This document shows positions 34,781 to 42,810 of a DNA stretch of 64,000 nucleotides, piece by piece; position 1 is the stretch's first letter, and each line of letters begins with the position of its first letter. Location of the stretch: NCBI RefSeq assembly GCF_000419685.1, contig NZ_ATTM01000005.1, positions 62,001 to 126,000 on the forward strand, in the 5' to 3' direction. A program made the translations under genes and the position numbers. The notes beneath the pieces are model-generated. The model was given only the letters and a program-made list of their open reading frames with translations, was not told where the DNA came from and did not search any database. Source of the DNA: Flavobacterium antarcticum DSM 19726 (GTDB taxonomy: Bacteria; Bacteroidota; Bacteroidia; Flavobacteriales; Flavobacteriaceae).

Positions 34781-36285
34781 TGATAGCTTCTTTTAATCAA
34801 CCGCAAAGACAATCTAAAGTCGGAATTTTAGTGATGTTTTTCTACTCGTTGCAGAAATTAGTACGAGTGTTTTTTCCGCTTTTGGTGTTGTTTTATGTCA
34901 AGAGTGAAAACTTAAATTTACTTTTAGTAATTCCGGGATTGTTTGTAGGAATAGCTTTGCTTGCTGTTTTTGCCTATTTTCAATATCTCAACTTTACCTT
35001 TTATATTGACGAAGAAAATGAAGAGTTTATCATCAGCGAAGGCATTTTTAATAAAACAAAAACGGCCATTCAGTTAGAGAAAATTCAACAAGTGAATATC
35101 AATCAGTCGCTGATTCAGAAAATTATTGGTGTTTATGCCCTAGAAGTGGATACGGCAGGAAGTGCGAAAAAAGAAGGTTCTATTAAAGCCATTTCTCATA
35201 ACTTAGCTTTGGCGTTGAAATCAAGATTGTTGGATAATGAAAAGAAGGTCCTTCAAGATTATTCTTTAAATTTGGACGTACCGCCGATTGCTTCTCAAGA
35301 GCCGAAACCGTTTATTAAAATCAGCTTGCTTACTTTACTGAAAATCGGAATTACTTCTAACTACTTGCGAAGCATTGGACTACTATTTCTTTTCTACAGT
35401 TATGTACAAGAAAATCTGCGTAACTTTTCTGAAACTGATTATTTAGACGGCAGTCAGCTCGACGATTTTTTTGCTACACAAAGCATTTTGCGAGCGGTTT
35501 TAATTGTTGGAATCATTTTGATTGCAATTGTTTTAGTAGTTAATATTGTTCGGACAGTTGTAAAGTTTTTTGATTTTACAATATCAAAACAGAAAGGTTC
35601 TCTACTTTTAAGTTATGGTTTGTTCAATACAAAAGGAACGATTATCAAACCTGAGAAAGTCCAAATCACAACCATTACTCGCAATTTTTTTCAACGAAAA
35701 ATGGATATATTAGAGATAAAAATCCAGCAAGCAAGTAGCGGCGAATTAGAAACAAAAAAAGATGTTACGGAAATTCCGGGATGTAATGAAAATGAAAAAA
35801 ACGACATTCTAAAATTGATTTTCAATACCATTCCTGAAAAAGGTGTGATGATGAAACCCAACTGGCGTCGACTGGGATTTTCTTTTTTCCTTGGAATAAT
35901 TATACCGCTTTCGTTCTACTTTGGATTCGGAACCTATCTCGAACCTTTAGCGTTTGATTATGCATTTGTAGCGGTGGGATATACTATCTTTGTGGCAATT
36001 ATTTTGATCTTTAGTTATCGTAATAACCGTCTTTTTGTGAGTGATAATTACATCAACATTCAAAGTGGCGCTTGGGATGTTGACAACCGCATTATCGAAA
36101 TAGGAAAAATTCAAGCAGTGACAACTTCGCAATTATTTTGGCACAAAGGACCTGATATTGGTTCGTTGACAATTCATACAGCAGGAGGAGACGTTCACTT
36201 TTCGCTAGGAAATTTTACAACCGTAAAAAACTATGTTAATTTGTGGTTGTACACGGTAGAAACTAAAAATATAAATTGGATGTAA
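34780..36285 (+). CDS. PH-domain membrane protein, YdbT-like
   Basis: A 501-residue membrane protein with three bPH2 domains separated by pairs of transmembrane helices. The PH copies are around FYIDEENEEFIISEGIFNKTKTAIQLEKIQQVNI, FTISKQKGSLLLSYGLFNTKGTIIKPEKVQ and NRLFVSDNYINIQSGAWDVDNRIIEIGKIQAV. The repeated pattern of outside-facing PH domains is typical of YdbT. It is coupled to the preceding YdbS-like gene and is followed by menA after 44 bases. No menaquinone link is known; the proximity may be chance. Confidence 0.87.
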   Translation: MIASFNQPQRQSKVGILVMFFYSLQKLVRVFFPLLVLFYVKSENLNLLLVIPGLFVGIALLAVFAYFQYLNFTFYIDEENEEFIISEGIFNKTKTAIQLEKIQQVNINQSLIQKIIGVYALEVDTAGSAKKEGSIKAISHNLALALKSRLLDNEKKVLQDYSLNLDVPPIASQEPKPFIKISLLTLLKIGITSNYLRSIGLLFLFYSYVQENLRNFSETDYLDGSQLDDFFATQSILRAVLIVGIILIAIVLVVNIVRTVVKFFDFTISKQKGSLLLSYGLFNTKGTIIKPEKVQITTITRNFFQRKMDILEIKIQQASSGELETKKDVTEIPGCNENEKNDILKLIFNTIPEKGVMMKPNWRRLGFSFFLGIIIPLSFYFGFGTYLEPLAFDYAFVAVGYTIFVAIILIFSYRNNRLFVSDNYINIQSGAWDVDNRIIEIGKIQAVTTSQLFWHKGPDIGSLTIHTAGGDVHFSLGNFTTVKNYVNLWLYTVETKNINWM

Positions 36286-36329
36286 ATCCAAAAATAATTA
36301 ATTTTAATTAAGAAAATAATAAAAACTAT

Positions 36330-37307
36330 ATGAGACATTGGATTGAAGCAGCTCGAGTGAGAACCTTACCACTTTCGGTTTCGGGAATAATTTTAGGAAG
36401 TATGTATGCACTGGCTTATCCTACAGATAATATCTTGACGCCAACAGAGGTTTTTAATTGGCAATTATTTGGTTTCGCGATGTTGACAACTTTAGGATTG
36501 CAAATTTTATCTAATTTTGCGAACGATTATGGAGATGGAATTAAAGGTACCGATAACGAACACCGAGTGGGTCCAAAACGTGCCATTCAAAGTGGCGTTA
36601 TTTCGGCCGCATCTATGAAAAGAGCGATTGTTATCACCTCGGTTTTAACATTCATTTCTGCCATACTGCTGATTTATTTTGCATTTGGCATTGACTACAT
36701 TTGGTACTCGCTTATATTTTTAGTACTCGGAATTTTAGCAATTATTTCGGCAATTCGGTATACGGTGGGAAATACAGCTTACGGTTATTCAGGATATGGA
36801 GACTTATTTGTGTTTATTTTCTTTGGACTTGTAAGTACGTTAGGTGTTAACTTTTTATATTCAAAACAGCTTGATTGGTTACTGGTTTTACCTGCAGTCG
36901 CAATCGGTTTTTTGAGTGTTGGTGTATTAAATTTGAATAATATGCGAGACATTGAATCTGATAAAATGTCCAATAAAAACACGGTTGTAGTTAAGATTGG
37001 AATTGAAGCAGCAAAGAAATATCATTATTTTCTAATAGTTTCTGCTATGGTTTTAGTGCTGATTTTTGCAATTTACATCGATTTTAATAAAGACGTCGAG
37101 CCTGAAAAATTCAACTTTGACACGTATTTTTTCATCGTTGCATATTTTCCGCTAATCAGTCATTTGATCACAGTTTATAAAAATAAAAATTCAAAACTAT
37201 TAGATCCAGAATTAAAAAAATTAGCAATCAGCACATTTCTTTTGGCCATTTTGCTGTCGTTGAGTTTAATTTATTTACTTTCAGATTTAGTAGTTGATAA
37301 CGTATAA
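36330..37307 (+). CDS. menA: 1,4-dihydroxy-2-naphthoate polyprenyltransferase
   Basis: A 325-residue integral membrane prenyltransferase of the UbiA family that attaches the isoprenoid tail in menaquinone synthesis. MRHWIEAARVRTLPLSVSGIILG is the classic MenA start. The first Asp-rich motif is SNFANDYGDGIKGTDNEHRVGPKRAIQSG, and the second is NNMRDIESDKMSNKNTVVVKIG. About eight to nine spans follow the family pattern. The metallo-hydrolase gene starts 11 bases later, suggesting one transcript. Confidence 0.96.
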   Translation: MRHWIEAARVRTLPLSVSGIILGSMYALAYPTDNILTPTEVFNWQLFGFAMLTTLGLQILSNFANDYGDGIKGTDNEHRVGPKRAIQSGVISAASMKRAIVITSVLTFISAILLIYFAFGIDYIWYSLIFLVLGILAIISAIRYTVGNTAYGYSGYGDLFVFIFFGLVSTLGVNFLYSKQLDWLLVLPAVAIGFLSVGVLNLNNMRDIESDKMSNKNTVVVKIGIEAAKKYHYFLIVSAMVLVLIFAIYIDFNKDVEPEKFNFDTYFFIVAYFPLISHLITVYKNKNSKLLDPELKKLAISTFLLAILLSLSLIYLLSDLVVDNV

Positions 37308-37318
37308 ATTTCCAAAAC

Positions 37319-37996
37319 ATGAAAATAACATTTTACGGACATGCTTCTTTAGCAATTGAAATCGCTGGCAAAAACATTATTGTTGATCCTTATATTTCTC
37401 CAAATCCAAAAGCTTCTGATATTGATGTCAATGCTTTAAAAGCAGATTACATTCTACTAACGCACGCTCATGGAGATCACATTGCAGATGTAGAAACAAT
37501 TGCTTCAAACACGAATGCGACAATCGTTTCAAACGCAGAAATTACCGGTTATTACGATAAAAAAGGATTTAAAACACATCCTATGAATCACGGTGGAAGT
37601 TGGAATTTTGACTTCGGAAAAGTGAAATTTGTACAAGCTATTCATTCCAGTAGTTTTCCTGACGGCAGTTACGGCGGGAATCCAGGTGGTTTTGTTATTG
37701 AAGGCGAACATAAAAATATTTACATTGCCGGAGACACAGCGTTAACCTTTGACATGCAGTTGATTCCACTTCGTACAAATCTAGATTTAGCAATTTTACC
37801 TATCGGAAACAACTTTACAATGGATGTTGAAGATGCGATTATCGCTTCCGATTTTGTCGAATGCGACAAGATTTTAGGGTATCATTTTGATACTTTTGGT
37901 TATATCGAAATTGACCATCAAGAAGCAGTTAAAAAGTTTTTTGATGCAGGAAAAGATCTGATGTTGCTGGAAATTGGTGCTTCAATCGAATTGTAA
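37319..37996 (+). CDS. Metal-dependent hydrolase, UPF0173 (metallo-beta-lactamase fold)
   Basis: A 225-residue cytoplasmic protein with the metallo-beta-lactamase fold. The metal-binding motif is THAHGDHIAD (HxHxDH), with later ligands in MNHGGSW, AIHSSSFPDGSYGGNPGG, YIAGDTAL and GYHFDTFG. This set is typical of the UPF0173/YtkL-type subfamily, whose physiological substrate is not firmly established. It is tightly linked to menA (11 bases). Confidence 0.9.
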   Translation: MKITFYGHASLAIEIAGKNIIVDPYISPNPKASDIDVNALKADYILLTHAHGDHIADVETIASNTNATIVSNAEITGYYDKKGFKTHPMNHGGSWNFDFGKVKFVQAIHSSSFPDGSYGGNPGGFVIEGEHKNIYIAGDTALTFDMQLIPLRTNLDLAILPIGNNFTMDVEDAIIASDFVECDKILGYHFDTFGYIEIDHQEAVKKFFDAGKDLMLLEIGASIEL

Positions 37997-37997
37997 T

Positions 37998-38108
37998 ATT
38001 TTTTGGAGCGGATGGCTTGGGCTTTTTTTGGGTTCCATTTTCCCGCTTTACACTTCAATCTTCTCGTTCCGAACCCCGGAACAAGAAGATTTCCGCTGCA
38101 AATGTGAA
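37998..38108. repeat. Hairpin-containing intergenic element, possible relative of the 21.6-kb repeat
   Basis: The gap between the hydrolase and TPR genes holds CCCGCTTTACACTTCAATC, then a strong stem (CTTCTCGTTCCG and CGGAACAAGAAG) and ATTTCCGCTGC. Block order (CCCGCTTT, CACTTCAA, hairpin, TTCCGC) recalls the repeat at 21586-21680, but identity is lower and the stem is different. Confidence 0.5.
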
Positions 38109-38180
38109 GCATTCACTGAACACAGATAAAATAAGGGTAAAGTGAGGTAATCGGGGCTATTTAATAATTTTCAGGATTTT

Positions 38181-39383
38181 ATGAAATCATCATTTTTAAT
38201 ACTACTTTTCTTTTTCACGATCTCAATTTCCGCTCAGCAAACGGGATATTGGGACAAAGCTCGCGTAACTACAAAAGAAATTTCTTTGAGTGCTGGAAAT
38301 CGAGTTTCAGTCAAATCTGAAGATTTTCCCAAAGGAACTACTGAAATTATTTACCGAATTACTTTGTTAGACGACAACCAGCAATTAGCAACCAGCTTGG
38401 TTTCTTTATTGAAATCAGTTCCTGATCCTTCAGGAATCAGTCAAGGTTCCGCTGGAGCCGTTTTCTTGATGTCAAAGATTTCAGGCGACGATAAATGTAC
38501 CTATGCGTTGTTTTCGTCAGAGGACAATGCCAAAAAATATAAGGATTCAGGTACATCTGATGCTGCTTGTTATGTTCAAAACACGCCTTTGAGTAAGGAA
38601 GCGAAATTGTTTTCAATAGAAACTTCAAAATGTTTGAAGGCAAATGCTCAGAATATCTGGTTTGCTTTTGAGAGTAAGAACTGGCTCATGAAACAAAAAA
38701 TTGTTTTAGAAGTTGTGCCTTGGGTTGATTATAAATTGAGTAAAGGTTGGAGTCAAGCGAACAAAAAATCCATTTTAGATTTGTGCAAAACTTCTGACCT
38801 GGCTGAATTAATGGGAAATTCAAATGATTTTTGCGTTTGTATTTTAGACCAGTTTGTTCAGAAATATACGTTTCCTGAATACCAGAAACTTTTGGCAGCT
38901 GAAAAATCAAAAGCGTATAAAGATTTTGGGGCAAAATGCCTCCTAAACAAAGCAGAAAATCAAACGATTTTAAACAGTGTTCGGGTAAATTCGTTTCAGC
39001 ACTTTATTGATAAAAAATACGACAAAGCAATTCGCTTGCTGCAAGTGGGATTGATCGATAACGGCAATGGAAAAGCTGCTGATTATAACGCGTTGGGTAC
39101 TTATTATATCTATTCAAAACAATATGGTAAAGCGATAAAAGTGTTGAAAGAAGCCGAGAAAATGGATGAATCAGAATTGCTGATCCAATTGAATTTAGCA
39201 CATGCGTACTTGTTAAACGACGAATACAGTGAGGCTAGAACGCTGCATAAAAAATATAAAAACCAGAATGTTTCGGCTACGGAAAGTTGGATCGATCGCA
39301 CGAAAGCTGATTTTTCGGAAATGAAAACAGCTGGAATTCAGTCGGATAATTTTGAGCGCATTTTAAAGTTGATTCAAGAGTAA
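38181..39383 (+). CDS. Exported protein with C-terminal tetratricopeptide repeats
   Basis: A 400-residue protein with a signal peptide (cleavage near ISAQQ). The N-terminal 190 residues are beta-rich, contain several cysteines, and match no family I know. The last 120 residues contain TPR-like helices (YDKAIRLLQVGLIDNGNGKAADYNALGTYYIYSKQYGKAIKVLKEAEKM, then LLIQLNLAHAYLLNDEYSEARTL). It likely acts in the periplasm as a protein-binding scaffold. It ends only 4 bases before menC, so the two are probably cotranscribed. Confidence 0.75.
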   Translation: MKSSFLILLFFFTISISAQQTGYWDKARVTTKEISLSAGNRVSVKSEDFPKGTTEIIYRITLLDDNQQLATSLVSLLKSVPDPSGISQGSAGAVFLMSKISGDDKCTYALFSSEDNAKKYKDSGTSDAACYVQNTPLSKEAKLFSIETSKCLKANAQNIWFAFESKNWLMKQKIVLEVVPWVDYKLSKGWSQANKKSILDLCKTSDLAELMGNSNDFCVCILDQFVQKYTFPEYQKLLAAEKSKAYKDFGAKCLLNKAENQTILNSVRVNSFQHFIDKKYDKAIRLLQVGLIDNGNGKAADYNALGTYYIYSKQYGKAIKVLKEAEKMDESELLIQLNLAHAYLLNDEYSEARTLHKKYKNQNVSATESWIDRTKADFSEMKTAGIQSDNFERILKLIQE

Positions 39384-39387
39384 AGAC

Positions 39388-40440
39388 ATGATTGTAGCAC
39401 GTTATCAAAAATATGTGTTGGATTTTAAAAGAGCTTCGGGAACTTCCCGAGGTATTTTGACACAAAAAGAAACTTGGTTCTTGATTCTTGAAAGAGAAGG
39501 TAAGAAGGGAATTGGTGAATCCGGGATTCTTCGGGGTTTAAGCATTGACGACCGACCGGATTATGAAGAAAAGCTGCAATGGGTTTGTGATAATATTCAC
39601 TTGGGAAAGCAAAATTTATACGACGGCTTAACTGAATTTCCTTCCATTCAATTTGGCGTAGAAATGGCTTTTTTATCGTTAGAAAGTGAAAATCCTTTGG
39701 AGTTATTCCCGTCAGACTTCACAACAAACAAAAAAAGCATTCCAATAAATGGCCTAGTTTGGATGGGCGAACCTTCTTACATGAAGGAACAAATTGAGCA
39801 GAAAATTGCAGAAGGTTTTAACTGCATCAAACTTAAAATTGGCGCTATTGATTTCAATAAAGAACTCGAATTGCTGCAATTCATCCGAACGCATTTTGAT
39901 GCAAAAACAATTGAAATTCGGGTAGATGCAAATGGAGGATTTTCGCCAGAAGAAGCACTTTCAAAATTAAATCAACTGCATCAATTCGATTTACACAGCA
40001 TTGAACAACCCATTAAGCAACATCAAATTGCTGAAATGGCAGAGTTGTGTAAACAAACTCCTTTCCCGATTGCATTGGATGAAGAACTAATCGGGATTTT
40101 TTCGCTTGACGACAAAGAACGAATTTTACAAGAAATTAAACCACAATACATTATTCTTAAACCAAGCTTGGTTGGCGGTTTTCAGGGCACACAAGAATGG
40201 ATTACGCTCGCTGAAAAATATAAAATAGGTTGGTGGATTACTTCCGCTTTGGAAAGTAATATCGGTTTGAATGCGATTGCACAATTTACATTCGTACTTC
40301 AATCGCCAATGCCTCAAGGTTTGGGAACAGGTGGTTTATATACTAATAATTTCGATTCGCCATTGGAAGTAAAAGAAGGTCAGTTGTGGTATAATTCAGA
40401 TTTTAAGTGGTCAATTAATCTTCCAAATTTCAATTTTTAG
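39388..40440 (+). CDS. menC: o-Succinylbenzoate synthase (enolase superfamily)
   Basis: A 350-residue enzyme that dehydrates SHCHC to o-succinylbenzoate in menaquinone synthesis. The barrel contains the KxK catalytic pair in [10 protein letters not shown], metal ligands in [20 protein letters not shown] and ALDEELIG, and the second catalytic Lys region [18 protein letters not shown] dipeptide epimerase has the same fold, but the presence of menD, menB and menA in the same region supports MenC. Confidence 0.88.
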   Translation: MIVARYQKYVLDFKRASGTSRGILTQKETWFLILEREGKKGIGESGILRGLSIDDRPDYEEKLQWVCDNIHLGKQNLYDGLTEFPSIQFGVEMAFLSLESENPLELFPSDFTTNKKSIPINGLVWMGEPSYMKEQIEQKIAEGFNCIKLKIGAIDFNKELELLQFIRTHFDAKTIEIRVDANGGFSPEEALSKLNQLHQFDLHSIEQPIKQHQIAEMAELCKQTPFPIALDEELIGIFSLDDKERILQEIKPQYIILKPSLVGGFQGTQEWITLAEKYKIGWWITSALESNIGLNAIAQFTFVLQSPMPQGLGTGGLYTNNFDSPLEVKEGQLWYNSDFKWSINLPNFNF

Positions 40441-40593
40441 ATTCGCAATTCTAAAAGAAAAGTTAAATACTACGCAAACGTGTTAGTTTGCAAACGATAA
40501 AGCAAATCAACTTATTTAGAAGTCCTATATTAGCACCGCAAAAAACAAGGATTCTTGTTTTTGCGAATGACTAACTATTTAATTAATTCACAC

Positions 40594-42747
40594 ATGTTTA
40601 AAAAAATTATTTTATTCGTTACCCTTTCGATAATGGTAATTCCGGCAACGGTTAAGGCCGACGAAGGAATGTGGTTTTTGATGTTCATCGAACGTTTAAA
40701 TCACAGAGATATGCAGAAAATGGGACTTCAATTGACTGCAGAGGAAATTTACAGCGTAAACAATTCAAGTTTGAAAGATGCTATTGTGCAATTCAACGGA
40801 GGTTGTACTGCTGAAATTGTTTCGAATCAAGGTTTGGTTTTGACCAATCACCACTGTGGATATGATGCGATTGCAGAATTATCAAGTGAAGAGCAAAATT
40901 ATTTAAAAAATGGATTTTGGGCAGCGTCTAAAAAAGACGAATTGAAACCTAAATCATTATACGTTCGATTCTTTGTTCGTATGGACGACGTTTCAAAAAG
41001 AATGTTAGCGGTTGTTAACGAGAAAATGACTGAAGCTGAGCGTGAAAAAGCGTTAAATCAGGAAATGGCAAAAATCCAGAAAGAGAATGACGAGGGTGGA
41101 AAATATACGGTTTCTGTTCGTCCGTTCTTTCAAGGAAATGAATATTACTATTTTGTTTATCAAGATTATACAGACGTTCGTTTAGTTGGAACGCCTCCAG
41201 AAAGTGTTGGAAAATTTGGTGGAGACACTGACAACTGGGAATGGCCACGTCATACAGGAGATTTCTCAATGTTCAGAGTGTATGCAGATAAAGATGGAAA
41301 TCCTGCAGAATATGCTGCAGAGAACGTGCCTTTGCAACCAAAACACCATTTACCTATAAGTTTAAAAGGAGTTCAAGAAAATGATTTCGCAATGATTTTA
41401 GGTTATCCAGGTCGTACAAACCGTTGGATGCCGGCTGGTGGAATTGAGCAAAACGTTAAGTTTGCTTATCCGGCTTGGGTTGAAGGTGCAAAAGTAGGAA
41501 TGGACAACATGAAAAAATACATGACACAGAACGAAACTGTGAATTTAATGTATGCGTCTAAATTTGCAGGAACAGCAAATTATTGGAAGAACCGTCAGGG
41601 AATGATTGACGCGTTGACAAAATTTGGTACTGCAAAAACAAAAGCGGGCCAAGAAGCTAAATTTAATAAATGGGCTAATAAATCAGCAAACAAAGCGAAA
41701 TACGGAAACGTAATTGCAACTATCAACAAATATTACAACGCTACAGACAAAAAATCAAGCCACGACAGTTACTTAATGCAATTGTTGCGAACTTCAGCTT
41801 ATGGAGCGATGCCGGCTAATTTTGGAAATGGTTTGATGCAATATGCTGCAGAAAATGAAGCGAAAAGAGCAGAAATGTTACCTCGTTTTAATGATGCAAT
41901 TGAGAATGCATATTCTGAATTTTATGCTCCTTTAGAAAGAGATGTTTTGGCAGCTCAATTGAATTTATATGCAGCAAAAGGTGCAGCTTACGGATTGCCT
42001 ACAATGATTGCCAAATTGAAAGCAGAGAACAACGGTGATTTTACAAAACTTGTAAATGATGCAGTTGAAAAAAGTGTGTTTTCAAGTAAAGAAAAATTAG
42101 AAAACTATTTAAAAAATCCAGATGCGGAAGTAATTAAGAATGATCCTTTGTTTCAAATTTCATCAGATTTGATGACGCAATACCGTGCGAAATCAGATGA
42201 ATTAGCTGCTTTAGATAATGATTTTCAAAAAGCATTTAGACTTTTGGTAGAAGGTTTGAGAGAATCTAAATTAAATCCAATTAGTTATCCAGATGCAAAC
42301 TCAACACTTCGTTTGACTTATGGAAAAGTTAGAGCTTTGCCAGCTGATAAACGCAACGATGCGAAAATCAACAACTATACGACAATGGACGGAATGGTAA
42401 AGAAATACAAAAAAGGCGATGCCGAATTTGATATGCCAACCAAAATTATCGAAATGAACAAAGCAAGAGATTACGGTCAATATGCCGATAAAGAAGGTTT
42501 CATGCCAATCAACTTTTTGACGGATAATGACATTACAGGTGGAAATTCAGGTTCTCCAGTATTAAACGGAAAAGGAGAATTAATTGGTCTTGCATTTGAC
42601 GGAAACATTGAAGCTATGGCTGGTGACGTTATCTTTGACCCAAAATTACAAAGAACAATTAACGTTGATATTCGTTACGTACTTTGGATTATTGACAAAT
42701 ACGCGGGTGCTAAACACATCATTGACGAAATGACAATTGTGAAGTAA
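40594..42747 (+). CDS. S46 family dipeptidyl-peptidase, DPP7-like
   Basis: A protein of about 717 residues, taking the ATG at 40594, which gives a proper signal peptide (MFKKIILFVTLSIM, cleaved near VKADEG); an upstream TTG and ATG are in frame but spoil it. It removes dipeptides from peptide N-termini in the periplasm, feeding amino-acid catabolism. The catalytic His is in LVLTNHHCGYDAI (about 86-87), the Asp in GGDTDNWEWPRHTGDF, and the Ser in GGNSGSPV (about Ser652). Eighteen residues past the Ser is Gly, the DPP7 state, whereas DPP11 has Arg. This predicts a hydrophobic P1 preference. Confidence 0.93.
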   Translation: MFKKIILFVTLSIMVIPATVKADEGMWFLMFIERLNHRDMQKMGLQLTAEEIYSVNNSSLKDAIVQFNGGCTAEIVSNQGLVLTNHHCGYDAIAELSSEEQNYLKNGFWAASKKDELKPKSLYVRFFVRMDDVSKRMLAVVNEKMTEAEREKALNQEMAKIQKENDEGGKYTVSVRPFFQGNEYYYFVYQDYTDVRLVGTPPESVGKFGGDTDNWEWPRHTGDFSMFRVYADKDGNPAEYAAENVPLQPKHHLPISLKGVQENDFAMILGYPGRTNRWMPAGGIEQNVKFAYPAWVEGAKVGMDNMKKYMTQNETVNLMYASKFAGTANYWKNRQGMIDALTKFGTAKTKAGQEAKFNKWANKSANKAKYGNVIATINKYYNATDKKSSHDSYLMQLLRTSAYGAMPANFGNGLMQYAAENEAKRAEMLPRFNDAIENAYSEFYAPLERDVLAAQLNLYAAKGAAYGLPTMIAKLKAENNGDFTKLVNDAVEKSVFSSKEKLENYLKNPDAEVIKNDPLFQISSDLMTQYRAKSDELAALDNDFQKAFRLLVEGLRESKLNPISYPDANSTLRLTYGKVRALPADKRNDAKINNYTTMDGMVKKYKKGDAEFDMPTKIIEMNKARDYGQYADKEGFMPINFLTDNDITGGNSGSPVLNGKGELIGLAFDGNIEAMAGDVIFDPKLQRTINVDIRYVLWIIDKYAGAKHIIDEMTIVK

Positions 42748-42768
42748 TTTACGTCAGAAGTATAATTT

Positions 42769-42810
42769 AAGAAACCCGAAAGTAGAAATGCTTTCGGGTT
42801 TCTTGTTTTT
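42769..42810. terminator. Terminator after the S46 peptidase gene
   Basis: A perfect 14-base-pair stem, AAGAAACCCGAAAG with its complement, at 42769-42782 and 42791-42804, is followed by T. It also lies just past the end of the converging macroglobulin gene. Confidence 0.88.

Noticed and set aside
40555..40593. TTG start for the S46 peptidase 13 codons upstream
   Set aside because: It would put polar residues ahead of a standard signal peptide.
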